Positions 45,302 to 56,692 of a DNA stretch of 64,000 nt are shown here, in pieces. The stretch lies in assembly GCA_016648135.1 (NCBI GenBank), contig JADDOH010000317.1, positions 62,001 through 126,000 of the forward strand, given 5' to 3'. How positions within the stretch are numbered: the stretch's first letter is position 1; each line of letters starts with the position of its first letter. Under the pieces are notes generated by a model. It saw nothing but the letters and a program-made list of their open reading frames with translations. It did no database searches and had not been told where the DNA came from. The stretch comes from Agrypnia vestita (lineage: Eukaryota > Arthropoda > Insecta > Trichoptera > Phryganeidae). The position numbers and the translations under genes are program-made.

Positions 45302-45385
45302 TGTCACGTGTCGTGGCTAGAGAGGAATGAATTAGCGGTTTATTAATTAATGATTAATTAACTATTCAATATACTAAGTCACTCA
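45302..45385 (+). repeat. Repeat shared with the possible solo LTR at 8916
   Basis: It starts TGTCACGTGTCGTGGCTAGA and shares TTAATTAACTATTCAATAT-like sequence with 8916-9000. The following DNA does not match, so only the outer part is present. Confidence 0.5.
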
Positions 45386-46724
45386 AAATGGATATCTACT
45401 ACATATTCTGTTAAACCTAAAAAGATATTGATACAATAAAGTGTCGGAGTGACATGGACACCTTGACGAGTTCAGTGAGATTAATGTTTGAGTTCATCCA
45501 GCATAAATAGATGTAAACAATCTTTAATTTCCAGCGTCACCTTCAATATTGTATGCTGATATTAAGACATTCAAATGTAAACGATGGTGATTTTGCTACT
45601 TAATGCTCATAGTTTACACGCATTCTACACGCAAAAACACGCATGTTTTTAATAGAATTCCACGCAAACTAAATGCAAATTTTCAGAATTCCTCTGGCTT
45701 CATCAAGACCTACATGGAATCCGCGATCTTGCATATAATTTATAATGAATACTTTGTTTTTATGGGTTAAATTATTTTCATTCTGTTTATGATTATGATG
45801 GGTTTAGTATAAATAAATAAAGCGGGACATGGCATTCTTAACCACAGCTTCACAGTTAACAGATACTGGAACTTTATTTAATGCCTTAACTCATTTAGCG
45901 CGCAAACATTCATCAGTGTACATCATCTTCTTATCTTGCTTCTAACACCGTGACCTTTGTGCGGTTGCTGGTTAATTTATTTGTAGCACAATTAATAATG
46001 GTTAATAGATTGCATCTTTAAATAGACTGGTATTCCGTGTGTTTACTAATACTTAAAATGGTAATTGGATTTTAGGAGCTCGTTTTCTTCTTGTTTTTAT
46101 CATCTTGCCTCAGCTCTTATCACACACTTGTTTTAGCTCTTTTCCTACTTTTTCAGTTCCCGAAACCCTTGGTTCATCACAATTTAACCAGGCGGCCCCA
46201 ATTTTCTCTTTTCGTGTCTTAATCCTTTAATCCCCATGCAAATTTAACGAAATGGATGTATTTTTCTTATCAGTTTTTCAAATCTTTCGTTTAAAAGTTT
46301 TTTGCGTTTTCTACAAATCAAGCAAACCTTAACGAAAAATTACTATACTATAAACCAAGATGATGCAACCGGCCCCAAGTTGCAAGCTAATCAACTTCAT
46401 TGTAGGACACAAACAGCTGTTACAAGAGGTAACAATTATTTTATTGATGAATTATTTTCGAGTAGTAAAATATAAAACATAATTAAACTCAAGTAGAGAT
46501 AACAAAGTTTACGTTTTTAAAACATTTTAAGGGTCAGGAGTTTTTCAAGGAAGATAAATTTTTCATATCAAAAAGTGTAAGGCGCACTGTAAGCTATGTT
46601 TGTAGTTCGGAAACCGTCGTGTGCGGTGGGGGAGAAAGAGATGGTTTTATTTGTAAGAGAATGGAAATTAATAATATTTTTTATAAAATTCTCCTAAAAT
46701 TCATCAACATGTTTTCATAATCAG
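45386..46724. other. Intergenic DNA, nothing recognised
   Basis: No gene, RNA or inverted repeat could be supported. Confidence 0.6.
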
Positions 46725-46850
46725 TTATCATCATCATCTTCATCCCCTTATCCTAGTAGGGCCCAAAGACTCGACAAGGTGCTTCCATATTCCCCTGTCT
46801 TGCGCTGCTTCCGCATTAGTCAACCATTCTAGACTCATTCTGTTTTCATA
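46725..46850 (-). pseudogene. LINE C-terminal fragment with ATG-repeat tail
   Basis: The minus strand reads WLTNAEAAQDRGIWKHLVES, the W-...-A-x-D-R-x-x-W block that closes many insect LINE ORFs. It is followed by a stop and a GATGAAGATGATGATGAT tail (plus-strand 46729-46746). Confidence 0.65.
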
Positions 46851-47061
46851 TACATTATTTTGTTGCTACACGTTTTCGTAATCAATTGTGAAATTGTCAC
46901 CCCTTGCCAGACAATCATATTCAAACACGTAAGTCTATATTCTCGATATATTCATAATGGCGCTTTTATTTCTAATCCCCTAAATTGATATATTCTTTGA
47001 CAGTGAGCGGCGCAACAAAGCTTATATTGGACTGATTATTTTTATTCACGGAGGTAATTTA

Positions 47062-47579
47062 CAGGGTGTACCAGAACTAGCAGCAGAAACTTGGCAGGTA
47101 GATTCCTGACTATGTTATGAGTCTAAAATGTTCAAGCAACAATGGCATAATATCAATAGTTATGGAGATATGCAATATCAAAGTTTGCATTTTTTTTCCA
47201 TATTTCTTACTTATTTTTGCAAAAAATTGAACTATCATTACAGTAACTTAAGTCGATTATGAAAAATTCATTCGCTTTAATGCAAGTCGAATAAAATGGC
47301 AAAAACCTTGCAAAAATTGAAAAAAGTTATTTTTTAAAAGGTTTTTATCCTTTTATTTAAGTTGTATTGAAGAAAATGAATTTTTCATAATAGATATAAG
47401 TTACTGTAATGATAGTTTAACTGTAATAAGTCAGAAATATTGAAAAAAAAATGCAAACTTTGATATTGCATATCTCCATAACTATTGATATTAGGTCGTG
47501 ATTGTTTGAATATTTTAGACTCATAACATAGTCAGGAATCTACTGGCCAAGTTTGTGCTGCTAGCTCTGGTACACCCTG
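47062..47579. mobile_element. Intact foldback MITE, family B, with TA target duplication
   Basis: The ends CAGGGTGTACCAGA and TCTGGTACACCCTG are perfect inverted repeats flanked by TA on each side (47060-47061 and 47580-47581). The arms pair over roughly 200 bases with some mismatches. The 518-bp length and lack of an ORF fit a Tc1/mariner-type MITE. It serves as reference for copies at 7607, 30284, 39735, 42150, 55627 and 56693. Confidence 0.85.
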
Positions 47580-47581
47580 TA

Positions 47582-48714
47582 TATTAAGTAGGTATATGTA
47601 TAACAATCGATTTCAGGACTCGTCATGTTCACGGTTCTACAGGCACCCGTTATAATTATTTCACTAAGGAAAATTTAGCTTAAAGTACTGTTCAGTGGTA
47701 TGTAAAAAAATGCATTGAGGAAAACCTACTGCACATCAAACTTAAAAATTCGGGAGTATTCAAATATACTTATGTACGGGTCGATGATGAGATATATTTT
47801 ACCATCAGGCGAAACCCCATAGGCCTATTTTTATCGTGCAATGGAGTAATATTCCAATATGCTATTTTTCATATATACCTTTAAGACTATTTATATATGT
47901 AATCATATATATCAAGTTCATATACTGCCAAGCCAAATACAAGAAAATAATCGAAAAAAGCTTATTTTTATGATCAAATCATTAAATTTCTCATGAACGT
48001 CTCAAAAAACTATTTTCTAGTATTTTTCTGTACATTGGATTCTAAAAATCGGAATAGTTTCAGTTCCATCCCTTAACTTTCGCATCTGTCTATTGAACCC
48101 GACACATATGTTTGTGGATTACAGATGTATGGCGTACAGGACACGTAAAGTATAGGTTATGAGCATTCAATCCATATATTTTAACATGTCACCATAACTC
48201 CGACCACAAAGATAATAGAGAAATGATGGTATTACGGAGCTGTTATTGGGTTTTATTTCGAAAAGCTGCCCCGGAACGCCCTATTGGCCTTTTTGGATTT
48301 AAACGGACGCCATCTTGAACAGAAGGGGAGGAAAATGGAGATGGCATTTATTTTATTGCACACTCAGGTGCTTATTTATGCGAGTTTTTTTTTCTGCGTG
48401 TGGAATAAGGTACGCGGGAGACGGAAAACATATTTAGGGGTAAATATATGTTATGATAAACACATATTTCTTCATCCCCATTGCCACATGAATTTCTTAC
48501 ACATTTGGTTACAAAATGGTATGTAGGAAGCCGTACCTGCAGCTTCTACATATTTTATTTTTAAAGGGGAATACGTTTTTTATATTTAGTTTATTTTTAC
48601 TAAAAACATTCATAAATCGCGTGAAATAATGTAGTTAGGACATATTAAGTTTATTAAAGTATTAAAATCTGTATAATCAATATTGTAACGAGATGGTAGG
48701 AATTATGGAGAATC
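47582..48714. other. AT-rich intergenic DNA, nothing recognised
   Basis: An 80-codon ORF at 48284-48526 has low-complexity hydrophobic content and no motif; it is not credible. Confidence 0.6.
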
Positions 48715-48737
48715 CGGAAGAATTATGCACTATCGAA

Positions 48738-48862
48738 ATCTCTAGAATAGTCTGAAGTACTTCTCTGGAATATTTTCGTAAACACTGGATATGTTGAGTG
48801 AAAGCTAGAAATGGAAAGAAAATTCTTGAACATTTGAAAAACCAACACATTTGGTATAAAAG
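48738..48862 (+). promoter_or_regulatory. Heat-shock-type promoter: HSE clusters plus TATA box
   Basis: 48817-48836 reads as four consecutive 5-bp heat-shock units in alternating orientation: aGAAa, aTTCt, tGAAc, and aTTTg with one mismatch. Nineteen bases later comes TATAAAAG (48855-48862). A second, imperfect cluster lies upstream at 48738-48778 (TCTAGAAT, GAAGTACTTC, GGAATATTTTC). A further perfect TTCTAGAA pair occurs at 49055-49064. The arrangement (proximal HSE just upstream of TATA, distal HSE 40-80 bases further) is that of insect hsp genes. Transcription would start near 48886 on the plus strand. No ORF of useful length follows within the next 600 bases. Confidence 0.6.
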
Positions 48863-49617
48863 AGCTAGCGCTCACGCAGCGGGGGGAAGTCTTTGTTTTG
48901 ACGTTTAACGAGCGCGACATTGCCAGCGATAAAACCAAAGCGAGAACAGTGTAGCTTACGCGTGTATAACACGTAACAGATATCGAAAGTAATCGATGTT
49001 ATAGAAACAGCGTAGCGTAGTGCGAATTAGGGTATTGAATAATAAGTGTGAAATATTCTAGAAACATTTAGTGACTGAATTTAAGAACAGTACCCCAACT
49101 AAATTCATGTCCAGTGACTTTTCACGTATCAAACAGAACTTTAATTTACTTTAGAGTATTTAATCTGTATCCCATACGCACGTCCCGTGACATTATTTTA
49201 AAGTGATTTATTTTAAATGCACTGTTTTTCATTTATTTATGTATATTTTTTTATTAAAATACACAGCCCACAAAAAACGCAAAATAATAATGAGTATCAT
49301 TGTAGAATTTTAATTAAAATATCAAAATATCTACCACTAAACATTAGACCTGTATTTTTCACAAAATAGAATACGGAAGCTTCTTAAAGACATAATATAT
49401 GAGTTTAGCGTTAATTCTGAAGTTAATTCTTAAGTTAATTTTGAAATTAGCGTTATTTCTGACTTTTTTTGTATTAAATAAAACTTTAATTAATTTTTAG
49501 TGCTTCATTTGAATCCCATGACTATCCCGTTTAATAAACTTAGTGGCTTTAAAGATTGGTTAAAATCAGTTCGAAATTTTAACCTTAGAGCATTCGAGCT
49601 TTTATATTTCTCACTTT
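48863..49617 (+). other. Putative leader of the heat-shock transcript; no coding frame seen
   Basis: 48880-49030 is GC-richer than the flanks and would form the 5' UTR of a heat-induced transcript. No long ORF and no convincing splice donor was found; an intron or a non-coding product remain possible. Confidence 0.35.
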
Positions 49618-49776
49618 TTTTACGCTTCCACAGGCCAAGAGGCCCAATTACAGAAGCAAAACACCCAGGCTTGAGTAAATCACACGGATTAATTGTGACC
49701 TCACCGGGAATCGAACCCGGAACCCTCGGTGTGAGAAGCCAGTGTAATACCCACTGGGCTACGAGGGCCGCCCCTC
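49618..49776 (-). mobile_element. tRNA-derived SINE, family D
   Basis: The minus strand has A-box TAGCCCAGTGGGT (49749-49761) and B-box GGTTCGATTCC (49707-49717), spaced as in a tRNA, with a cloverleaf-like 5' part starting near 49776. A tRNA-unrelated body follows (CACAATTAATCCGTGTGATT ... GGCCTCTTGGCCTGTGGAAG), then a short A-run. The body and the lack of a proper acceptor stem separate it from a functional tRNA gene. Confidence 0.75.
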
Positions 49777-51157
49777 GTTGTTTTTTAAATTTATTTTATT
49801 TATATTTTCGTTTCTGAAATTGTTCCAAAACAACAGGTATTTTATTTTCATCATTCAATTCTTATTTGTTCTTCAATATTTAGAAATTGAGATGCATTAT
49901 TTTCCTAAGGGACAGATAATAATGTAGACAGTGTAGGTTCGCTACTACAATGCACATTTAATTCAAGGTCCGTAATACGCGGGATGATTAAAAAAATATT
50001 ATATTCATTATATAATATTTTTTTAAATTTTCAATATTACATTCATATTATTTAAAGATATAGATTGAATAAAATATGCGATAGAATAACATGTCATCGG
50101 GAGTCTCGTCCTTTGCTACGACCCAATAATCTATATTACGATTGCGCTAAATCTGCAACAAGTGATGCGTTTTTTTTTCATTGCCAACTTCTAAAATTAA
50201 TAAAATCACAGATTATTTTAAAATACATTTTTGTATTATTTAATGTGATAAAAAATTACATAAAGAATGATGTATTTTTTCAAACTGCATTATGGTGACG
50301 GTGCAGTATTTATAAATATTCTGCAAAGCAAATTTTTTGCATGAATCATGACAATGTCCTTATTCGTACTTGTAATTAATTTTCTAAAGAAACCATATAG
50401 TACCTACGTATAATTATGCATATGTTTTATATATTTCTTATTTTTTTAATTCCGAATATTTTGTAGTATAGATTTGCTTGTTATAATCATTGTTGTTCAA
50501 TATTTTTATTTATTATTAATATTTGTTATTTTGTTTGATGCGACATAAAGATGTGTCATTTGCAATTCAATAATTGTACAAGTTGTATGTATAAACTGAG
50601 AAAAGACCATGTTTTCTCGTGTACATAGATACTTAGGTTTGATTTCTTTACCTGTGCACCTGTAATGATTAGGTATTTGTCGCTCGGGCTTTACGTAATC
50701 TCTGCTTGTAAATAAATAAACTCAGACCTCGGTCACTATTACGTCCGTGGACACGTGCCGCGCTCGTTCAGTTCATAGCTGTGTTCAACTGCGTAATAAT
50801 GATATAATTATTGTTAATTGTTCTTCAAACAAGTACTTCCGTGCGGTGATTATCTGCGCGTCAATACGTTCAGCGTTTCAGTCATCAAACAAATAATATT
50901 TTTATGTGACGTCGCAACTTTACCGCAGCATATTTACATTATTACTCTTATATAATATTATTATTTATGATCACAAATGCATTGTACTCGTACTGGGTAC
51001 TCCAAGTTTCACATTACAATTTTATTTGGCGCCATTTTGTTATGCCATACGTCAGCTTGGTTTGAGGGTCGCGAGGAGTGTAAAGATGGCGCGTTAATTT
51101 TATTACTGGTTATACACCAAAAAAAACGACAAATCACGGTAATTTGGTAGGCGACTG
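49777..51157. other. AT-rich intergenic DNA, nothing firmly recognised
   Basis: 50730-50890 is slightly GC-richer, with a GTTCAGTTC initiator-like motif, too weak for a promoter call. Confidence 0.5.
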
Positions 51158-51326
51158 TTGCGTGTTACCTGAGCCATTGCATATTGCGCGCTGATTGCGT
51201 GTCACACTCTGGTTATCTAAAGATGTAATTCCAGCAAGTTGCGGACTAAAACTAAGTTACTGATTAAAATATTAGATAAAATTAGAGAGTGACACGCAAT
51301 CAGCGCGCGGCTTAAGCAACACGCAA
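51158..51326. repeat. Inverted-repeat (foldback) element
   Basis: GCGCGCTGATTGCGTGTCAC (51186) pairs with GTGACACGCAATCAGCGCGC (51289-51308). Outer arms TTGCGTGTTACCTGAGCC and GGCTTAAGCAACACGCAA also pair with a few mismatches. The loop is about 75 bases. Probably a small MITE. Confidence 0.75.
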
Positions 51327-51364
51327 AGGTCAAAATTACACTGTTTCGTATTTTTATACTATTA

Positions 51365-51600
51365 CTAGCTGCAACCCGTCAAAAATGACGTGATTCACGT
51401 CTTGGTTCACGTCTTTGCTAAGCCCTAGTATATATTTATAGCATCTTTTTGGCGCTCCATGGAGAGGCGGCCGTAGCAATATGCCTGAAACGGCCAGTTC
51501 GGGTTTGGTGGCAGTGAAATTACGAACGTTTCACGAAATAACGGGGATAGACAGACGGACGGACGAACAGATAACGAATCATTAAATTAAAAAAAAAACA
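51365..51600 (+). mobile_element. SINE family C copy
   Basis: ACTAGCTGCAACCCGTCAAA opens the copy, then AAGCCCTAGTATATATTTAT, GGCCGTAGCAATATG and CAGTTCGGGTTTGGTGGC. The B-box part is eroded and it ends in GACAGACGGACGGACGAACA. It aligns with 54990 and 56535. Confidence 0.65.
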
Positions 51601-51689
51601 AATGGTTTTCTATTCATGAATTTTCAGCTTCATAATCTGCAATCATTATATCCCGTGATTTTTCACGAGTGTACGGTTAGTATTAAACT

Positions 51690-51913
51690 AAATGTTAGCG
51701 TTACACTTGCCGCATCCTGTATAGCACCAGTCGACTTCTAACGATACATGTGACTCTTTTGTTATTGCCGCATAATATTTAACGAGAAATTGCCAAGAGG
51801 TGGCGCAACGTGAACGTGGCGTTTGTTGTCGTTCCGTCCGCGTGACGATGGATCCGGACCACCCTCGGACCACCCTCGGAAGGAGAATATTTTTAACAAA
51901 AACAATATGCTTA
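51690..51913. other. GC-richer segment before the pogo-like transposon
   Basis: An 11-bp direct duplication (GGACCACCCTC twice, near 51856-51878) and a minus-strand ORF of 80 codons without a known domain. Function unknown. Confidence 0.35.
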
Positions 51914-52390
51914 GGGGAAGGTGGTGTCAATAGTAACAGGTGTCGATTGTAACAGTCGCCGTATATTTTTAAATATTGGTCATTTAATGGGACAAGCAGT
52001 ACCGTCTATTAGACGGGATCAATAGCTATCAAAGAACGCCATTTTGCGTTAACATCAGTTTGAAAGTATCGGTATATTGTATATCATCGTATTTCGGCCT
52101 AGTGAAGTAAAAAAATCATTAAATAGTCATCTTTTTGTATTCGTCAAATTGTAAGTATTTTTTATTGTTTTATTGTGTGTTTGTATTCAGAATATTGTTT
52201 ATTATCATGATGTGTATATATTTTAATGGTTTTTTTAATAGTTTAAGATAAAACATAACCTTAATGCAATGTGGCGAAAGGTGTCAATTGTAACAGTGTA
52301 AAGGGTGTCAATTGTAACATGTTAATGTTCGAGATAATAATGTAATGTAATTGAAAGTTAATGTCATTTTGGGTTCCTGGTTGTTAAAAA

Positions 52391-52640
52391 TGGTTAAACC
52401 TAGAGAACGAAAGACAAATAGCGGAAAAACATCCAAAGAAACCTTTGAGAAGGCACACTTTTATAAAAGATTTTATCAAAAAATGGAAACGTGTCAATAA
52501 GCAAAGCAGCCAAGCATATCGAAATATGACACGTATCTCCTCATAGATACATGGAACGCATCAAAAAAGATGGATCTGTCCCAGTATTAGGATATCTACC
52601 CCACAACAAACTATTATCTAATCAGAAAAAGAATTAGCTG
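52391..52640 (+). pseudogene. Pogo-type transposase N-terminal remnant
   Basis: It starts MVKPRERKTNSGKTSKETFE. After a frame change come ISKAAKHIEI and HRYMERIKKDGSVPVLGYLP, matching the helix-turn-helix pattern of pogo/Tigger transposases (S-x-A-A-x-x-F-x-I-P-x-x-T-L-x-R-Y), with a stop in between. The catalytic domain does not follow. Its place between matching TIRs supports the assignment. Confidence 0.65.
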
Positions 52641-52689
52641 ACTACTGTGAATTTTAATAAATTCTAATTTTTTCATTCCTCACTCTATC

Positions 52690-52905
52690 GACCAAAGATT
52701 TTACACACAAGCGTCATAGTAACCGCATTTCCACCGCATTCAGTCTACTTTCATTCCTCTTTTGCCAATTCCAGGCTTCACTTCCATTCATCAGGGTTGG
52801 CACTAGAACGCTATTATGTACCGCTAGTCTTGCTTCCTTTGACGGATTCTTTTTGGCCATAATTGCATGAGGCTCATGCATACATGAGGCGAGTGTTGAA
52901 AGCAA
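52690..52905 (-). pseudogene. LINE RT C-terminal fragment, nested
   Basis: The minus strand reads SKEARLAVHNSVLVPTLMNG then SEAWNWQKRNESRLNAVEMR, the V-L-x-P-T-L-x-Y-G-S-E-x-W block of insect LINEs just after RT. It lies inside the pogo-like element and ends head to head with the following plus-strand fragment. Confidence 0.8.
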
Positions 52906-53115
52906 TAGAAATAGAGGGCGTCCGTGAAAGACCTGGCACGATCAGATACTACAAGTATTTGAGGATGGCCCTATTTAAAGCCGCAAACAACCGTAGAACT
53001 TGTATGAGAAGATGTATGAATGTGGCCGAAGCAAAAGGTGTGCCAGGATAGAAGAGTGTGGTGTTCAATCCTCTCTGCATACCCCTGCGGGGAAACGGCG
53101 TGATGGTTAGTTAGT
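52880..53115 (+). pseudogene. LINE 3'-end fragment, nested, opposite orientation
   Basis: It encodes NNRRTCMRRCMNVAEAKGVPG, the endpiece of the same LINE type. It continues into the 3' terminus TCTCTGCATACCCCTGCGGG, AACGGCGTGATGGTTAGTTA and a TTAG-like tail. Together with the preceding minus-strand piece it forms an inverted pair, typical of twin priming. Confidence 0.75.
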
Positions 53116-53199
53116 TTGTTAGTCAAAATTAATTATCAACAACTATTACTCCAATAACATCAACAACTCAACTCTGACATATCCCACTGGTTGCGATGA

Positions 53200-53465
53200 A
53201 GTTTGTATGGCTTCGAAAGATTAGCTGATTGCATTTATCAGAAGGAATCCTTCGTATTGAGTAACAAAGCTGCAAAAAATAAGCAAGGTAAAAGAAGAAC
53301 AAAAACTTGTATAAGAACCGAGAAAAAAGAAGAAACTGATGATGCTTTATGTTATTTGTACCAAACCATATTCAACAAGCAAAGAGGGTTGGATCCAGTG
53401 TTCCTCCTGCAAATTATGGGCGCATGAGAATTGTGCCCAAACCAAACAATTAAATTATGTGTTTC
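53200..53465 (+). pseudogene. Pogo-type transposase C-terminal remnant with Cys/His motif
   Basis: In one frame DDALCYLY is followed, after a frame change, by GWIQCSSCKLWAHENCAQTK. The W-x-Q-C-x-x-C-x-x-W-x-H-x-x-C-A pattern is a PHD-like zinc motif at the C terminus of many insect pogo/Tigger transposases. It sits upstream of the right TIR as expected. Confidence 0.7.
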
Positions 53466-53936
53466 AATTGTGAATCTGATTAATCATTGAGCAATTTGAA
53501 CTACTTTCACGGTATTAAAATTATTTTAGGGAAGCATATTAAATTAGATTTTTTTCTAATTATTTTATAAATTTTGGTTTTTATAATTAGATAATTTGTT
53601 TTGTTTTTATGTATCTTACAACTTTATAGTCATTTATTACATAAAAATATACCTAATAAAAATAAGTAGATACATTATGTTTTGTGCGACTTATGTTACA
53701 ATTGACACCACGAGTGTTACTATCGACACCACTGTGGTGTCAAATGTAACAGTTTTCTTCTTTTTTTAATTTTCAAATAAACAAAAATTCTTAATACCTT
53801 CAATTTTTTTAACCATACACTTAGTTCCTAAATATATGGAAGTGCTTTGAAAAAAAAAATCAGGTAATTTAACCGGTTAATTATTTTGTTATAAACCAGA
53901 ATGTCTATTTTGTTACTTTTGACACCACCTTCCCCT

Positions 53937-54989
53937 ACCTACCCACGCATAAAAATTTGCATTCTTGATTGATTTCCCTATACACTTTTTTGTTTTGAGT
54001 AATAAATATAACACTAAAAATTAATTACTTAATGTAAAGTTGAAATTCAAAAATAAAATTTTTTCATTGTTGAACGTTTATTATAGCGTGGATTATAGCT
54101 AGTACCTACATATTTATATTTCATAGTAGGTACTTACGTGATATTATGTTACGGTATTTTTTATGATTCTTTCTAATTTCGCATTCCAACTGTCTTCGTA
54201 AGATGGATGGTGGTAAATCTCACGATCTATTATGCAGAAGGAAGGCTAAGAAATTAATTGAGAAAGTTGAGAAAGAGGAATTATTATCAAGTTGGCGTTA
54301 TTGCTCTGAGCTCCGATTATTTGTCTTCTGACTATAAACTTTATCTCAACTTCTTCAATTCCGTTTGCTATAAGAATTTACTATTTTCCTAAAATTTACA
54401 TCTTAAACCCAAACCCAGCCACTCGATTGTGGTAACTAAACGCTTAGCTGCGCAATATTATTCTTACTAAGTAAACTTAGTGCCTATCTATGGTTTGTGC
54501 AATATACTCTGGGCTTTGGAGTCAAGATTTTGTTTTATTGGATTTTTAAAAAGATTTTTATAAGATTATATAAGTTTATTATATAAGATATTTTGACTAG
54601 ACATAAATTTATGATATTTTAGCGGGATCGTCAGAAAATGCCGACATCCCTATATATATATCGTTTTTCGCCGTATCCAAAACTCAATTGAAGGACTACT
54701 TCAGATTTATTTTCTTGTATACTTAAGTCCCATTTACACCCCACACAATTGGACGATTTCAGCAATTTTATTCGTTTTATATTGTTCTTTACAACCGCTT
54801 TATGCTTTGCCACATCTTAAATTGTTATCTACACGCAGGGTCGCAAAACAAACACTGAAATCCTTTTCCCACGTAACTAGGGATTTACGATGAGGCTTTT
54901 AAAATAATATCTTTGTCACTCAGTCTTTCTAACATATAAAACTTTATTAAAGTTTTACTTATTTTAATACTTTCATTTAATTAAGTACT
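53937..54989. other. AT-rich intergenic DNA, nothing recognised
   Basis: No supported features. Confidence 0.6.
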
Positions 54990-55175
54990 AGCTGTATGTA
55001 ACCCGTCAAAAATGACGGAACATTGGTTCGCGTCTTAAGCCCTAGTATGCATTTATAGTATCTTTTTGACGGTCCACGGAGAGGCGACCGTAGCAATATG
55101 CGTGAAGCGGCCATTTCGGGTTTGGTGGCCCGGGGTTCAAGCCCGGACAGACGGACAGACAGCGAAATAATTATG
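54990..55175 (+). mobile_element. SINE family C, best-preserved copy
   Basis: It opens CTAGCTGTATGTAACCCGTC. It has an A-box-like TAGCAATATGCG (55091-55102) and a good B-box GGTTCAAGCC (55134-55143) within CCCGGGGTTCAAGCCCGG, and ends in a (GACA)n tail. The A-to-B distance fits an internal pol III promoter. Confidence 0.7.
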
Positions 55176-55626
55176 TTTGATATTTCACATGGCTTTGAAT
55201 TTAATAAATGAAAAAACTCCTCCATTGTAGTAAATATATAATTCATGATATATGTACAGTATACTTCATCTAACTGCTTAGGTGAGTAAGGAGTATTTGT
55301 TTTCTCAAATGTATTCAAAGTTAGAATGTCAGAAAATTAATGTTAGAAAAACAAATTATATTCTAAGTGAAGAAGAATTTATATATACAACATCCCGATA
55401 TCCCTCTGCGTGTTATACGTAGGGACATTAAAAAGGAAATCGATACATGGTATTGGAATAAAGTTCATTTTCTTTTTAATATCCTAATTAAGTAGGTTGT
55501 TGTCAGAGGTTTGAGGATCGTTTATGTAAATGGAAAAATTCATAAAGAAATGAGAACAAATAAGTCCATTTCTATTTTCAAAAATTCGAAAATCAAAAAC
55601 TTTAATCCGTCAAAAGTCATATAGAC

Positions 55627-55890
55627 TTAAAAATTTGCATTTTTTCTCAATATTTCTAACTTGTCTTCAGTAGAACGATGGACTAGCATGCGGTTTAATA
55701 TAGGTAAAAAAATATTAAAAATTTGAACCAGAATTTTTTTTTGCAATGTTTTTTGGCGAATGAATTTTCAATAAGATAAATCAGAAATATTAAAAAATAT
55801 ATGTATCGATAACTATTGATATAAGAATGTTGATTGAACATTTTCGACTCATAATTTTCGCAGAAATCTATTTGTAAACGATTGTCGACT
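55627..55890. mobile_element. Family B MITE, diverged
   Basis: AATTTGCATTTTTTCTCAAT on the left, and GATAACTATTGATATAAGAA with ACATTTTCGACTCATAAT on the right, match the arms of the 47062 copy. The termini are lost. Confidence 0.65.
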
Positions 55891-56534
55891 GCTACACTTC
55901 CCGTTCAATGGACAATTCGGTAGTTAAAAGGCCGCCTACCCTCAGTTTCTGGACTGGACTCCCGGCAGCATCCCTCCGACAGCTGCGTGCAATTTATGGA
56001 CGATCTTCGTCAATACCAGAAAGGTTCACCCGGTGCGTGTGTATTGCGTACAGCAGCCCGTGACCGCGCATTGTGTCCGCAGTTGTAGGTCCTGCCTTCC
56101 CGCCACCCCTGCGTAATACCTTCCCACCACGCCACAATGTATTATTGATTTCTGGATGTGTTCCGTAGAAACATTGAAACTAATCTAAGCGCGAAGATAC
56201 CTATTGTACTATTGTGACAGCTGCCCGTTTCGCGGAAGTGTATGCGAATATTGTTATGACGAATATTATTTTGGATATATGTACTCACTGATGATGACGT
56301 GATGACGTGAATATTTCTTATAACTTCAGTTATCTTTGTGTCAGAGATACTGTATTTTGATAATATTAGCTTAACAGATTACTTTTATCTGTTTCTGGGA
56401 AAAATTTTCGGTGAAGATATCGCTGTGACAAAATATATCTCTTAATTTTTTAAACATCACTTCAAAAACATTTAATATTTAAAATTTACATATTAATTTA
56501 ATATTTCCCTCGTTTACTGACAGTTTTACTAACA
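55891..56534. other. Intergenic DNA with a GC-richer patch
   Basis: 55915-56140 is GC-richer and might be a fragment of an older repeat; no ORF or motif recognised. Confidence 0.4.
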
Positions 56535-56692
56535 ACTAGCCATAACCGGTCAAAAATGACGAAACATTGGTTCACGTCTTTACTTAAGCCCTAGTATATA
56601 TTTATAGTATCTTTTTGGCGATCCACGCAGGGGCAGCGGTAGCAACACGCGTTAATCGGCCGGTTCGGGTTTGGTGGTCCGGAGTTCAAGCA
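56535..56692 (+). mobile_element. SINE family C copy, 3' end replaced by a MITE
   Basis: ACTAGCCATAACCGGTCAAA, AAGCCCTAGTATATATTTAT and TTCGGGTTTGGTGG match the other copies. It ends after a B-box-like GGAGTTCAAGC, where a family B MITE arm begins. Confidence 0.65.

Larger units (their letters stand above)
51914..53936. mobile_element. Decayed pogo/Tigger-like DNA transposon
   Basis: The left terminus GGGGAAGGTGGTGTCAATAG and the right terminus inverse GGGGAAGGTGGTGTCAAAAG are flanked by TA. Subterminal copies of GTGTCAATTGTAACA occur at about 52272 and 52301 and inverted at 53696-53760, a set of probable transposase-binding sites. The inside contains remnants of a pogo-type transposase N-terminus and of the C-terminal zinc-binding tail, while most of the DDE core is missing. 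Two pieces of a LINE lie in its middle (52690-53115). Confidence 0.8.

Noticed and set aside
49690..49776. Functional tRNA gene
   Set aside because: A and B boxes are present, but a tRNA-unrelated body follows directly and no proper acceptor stem closes. It is a SINE.
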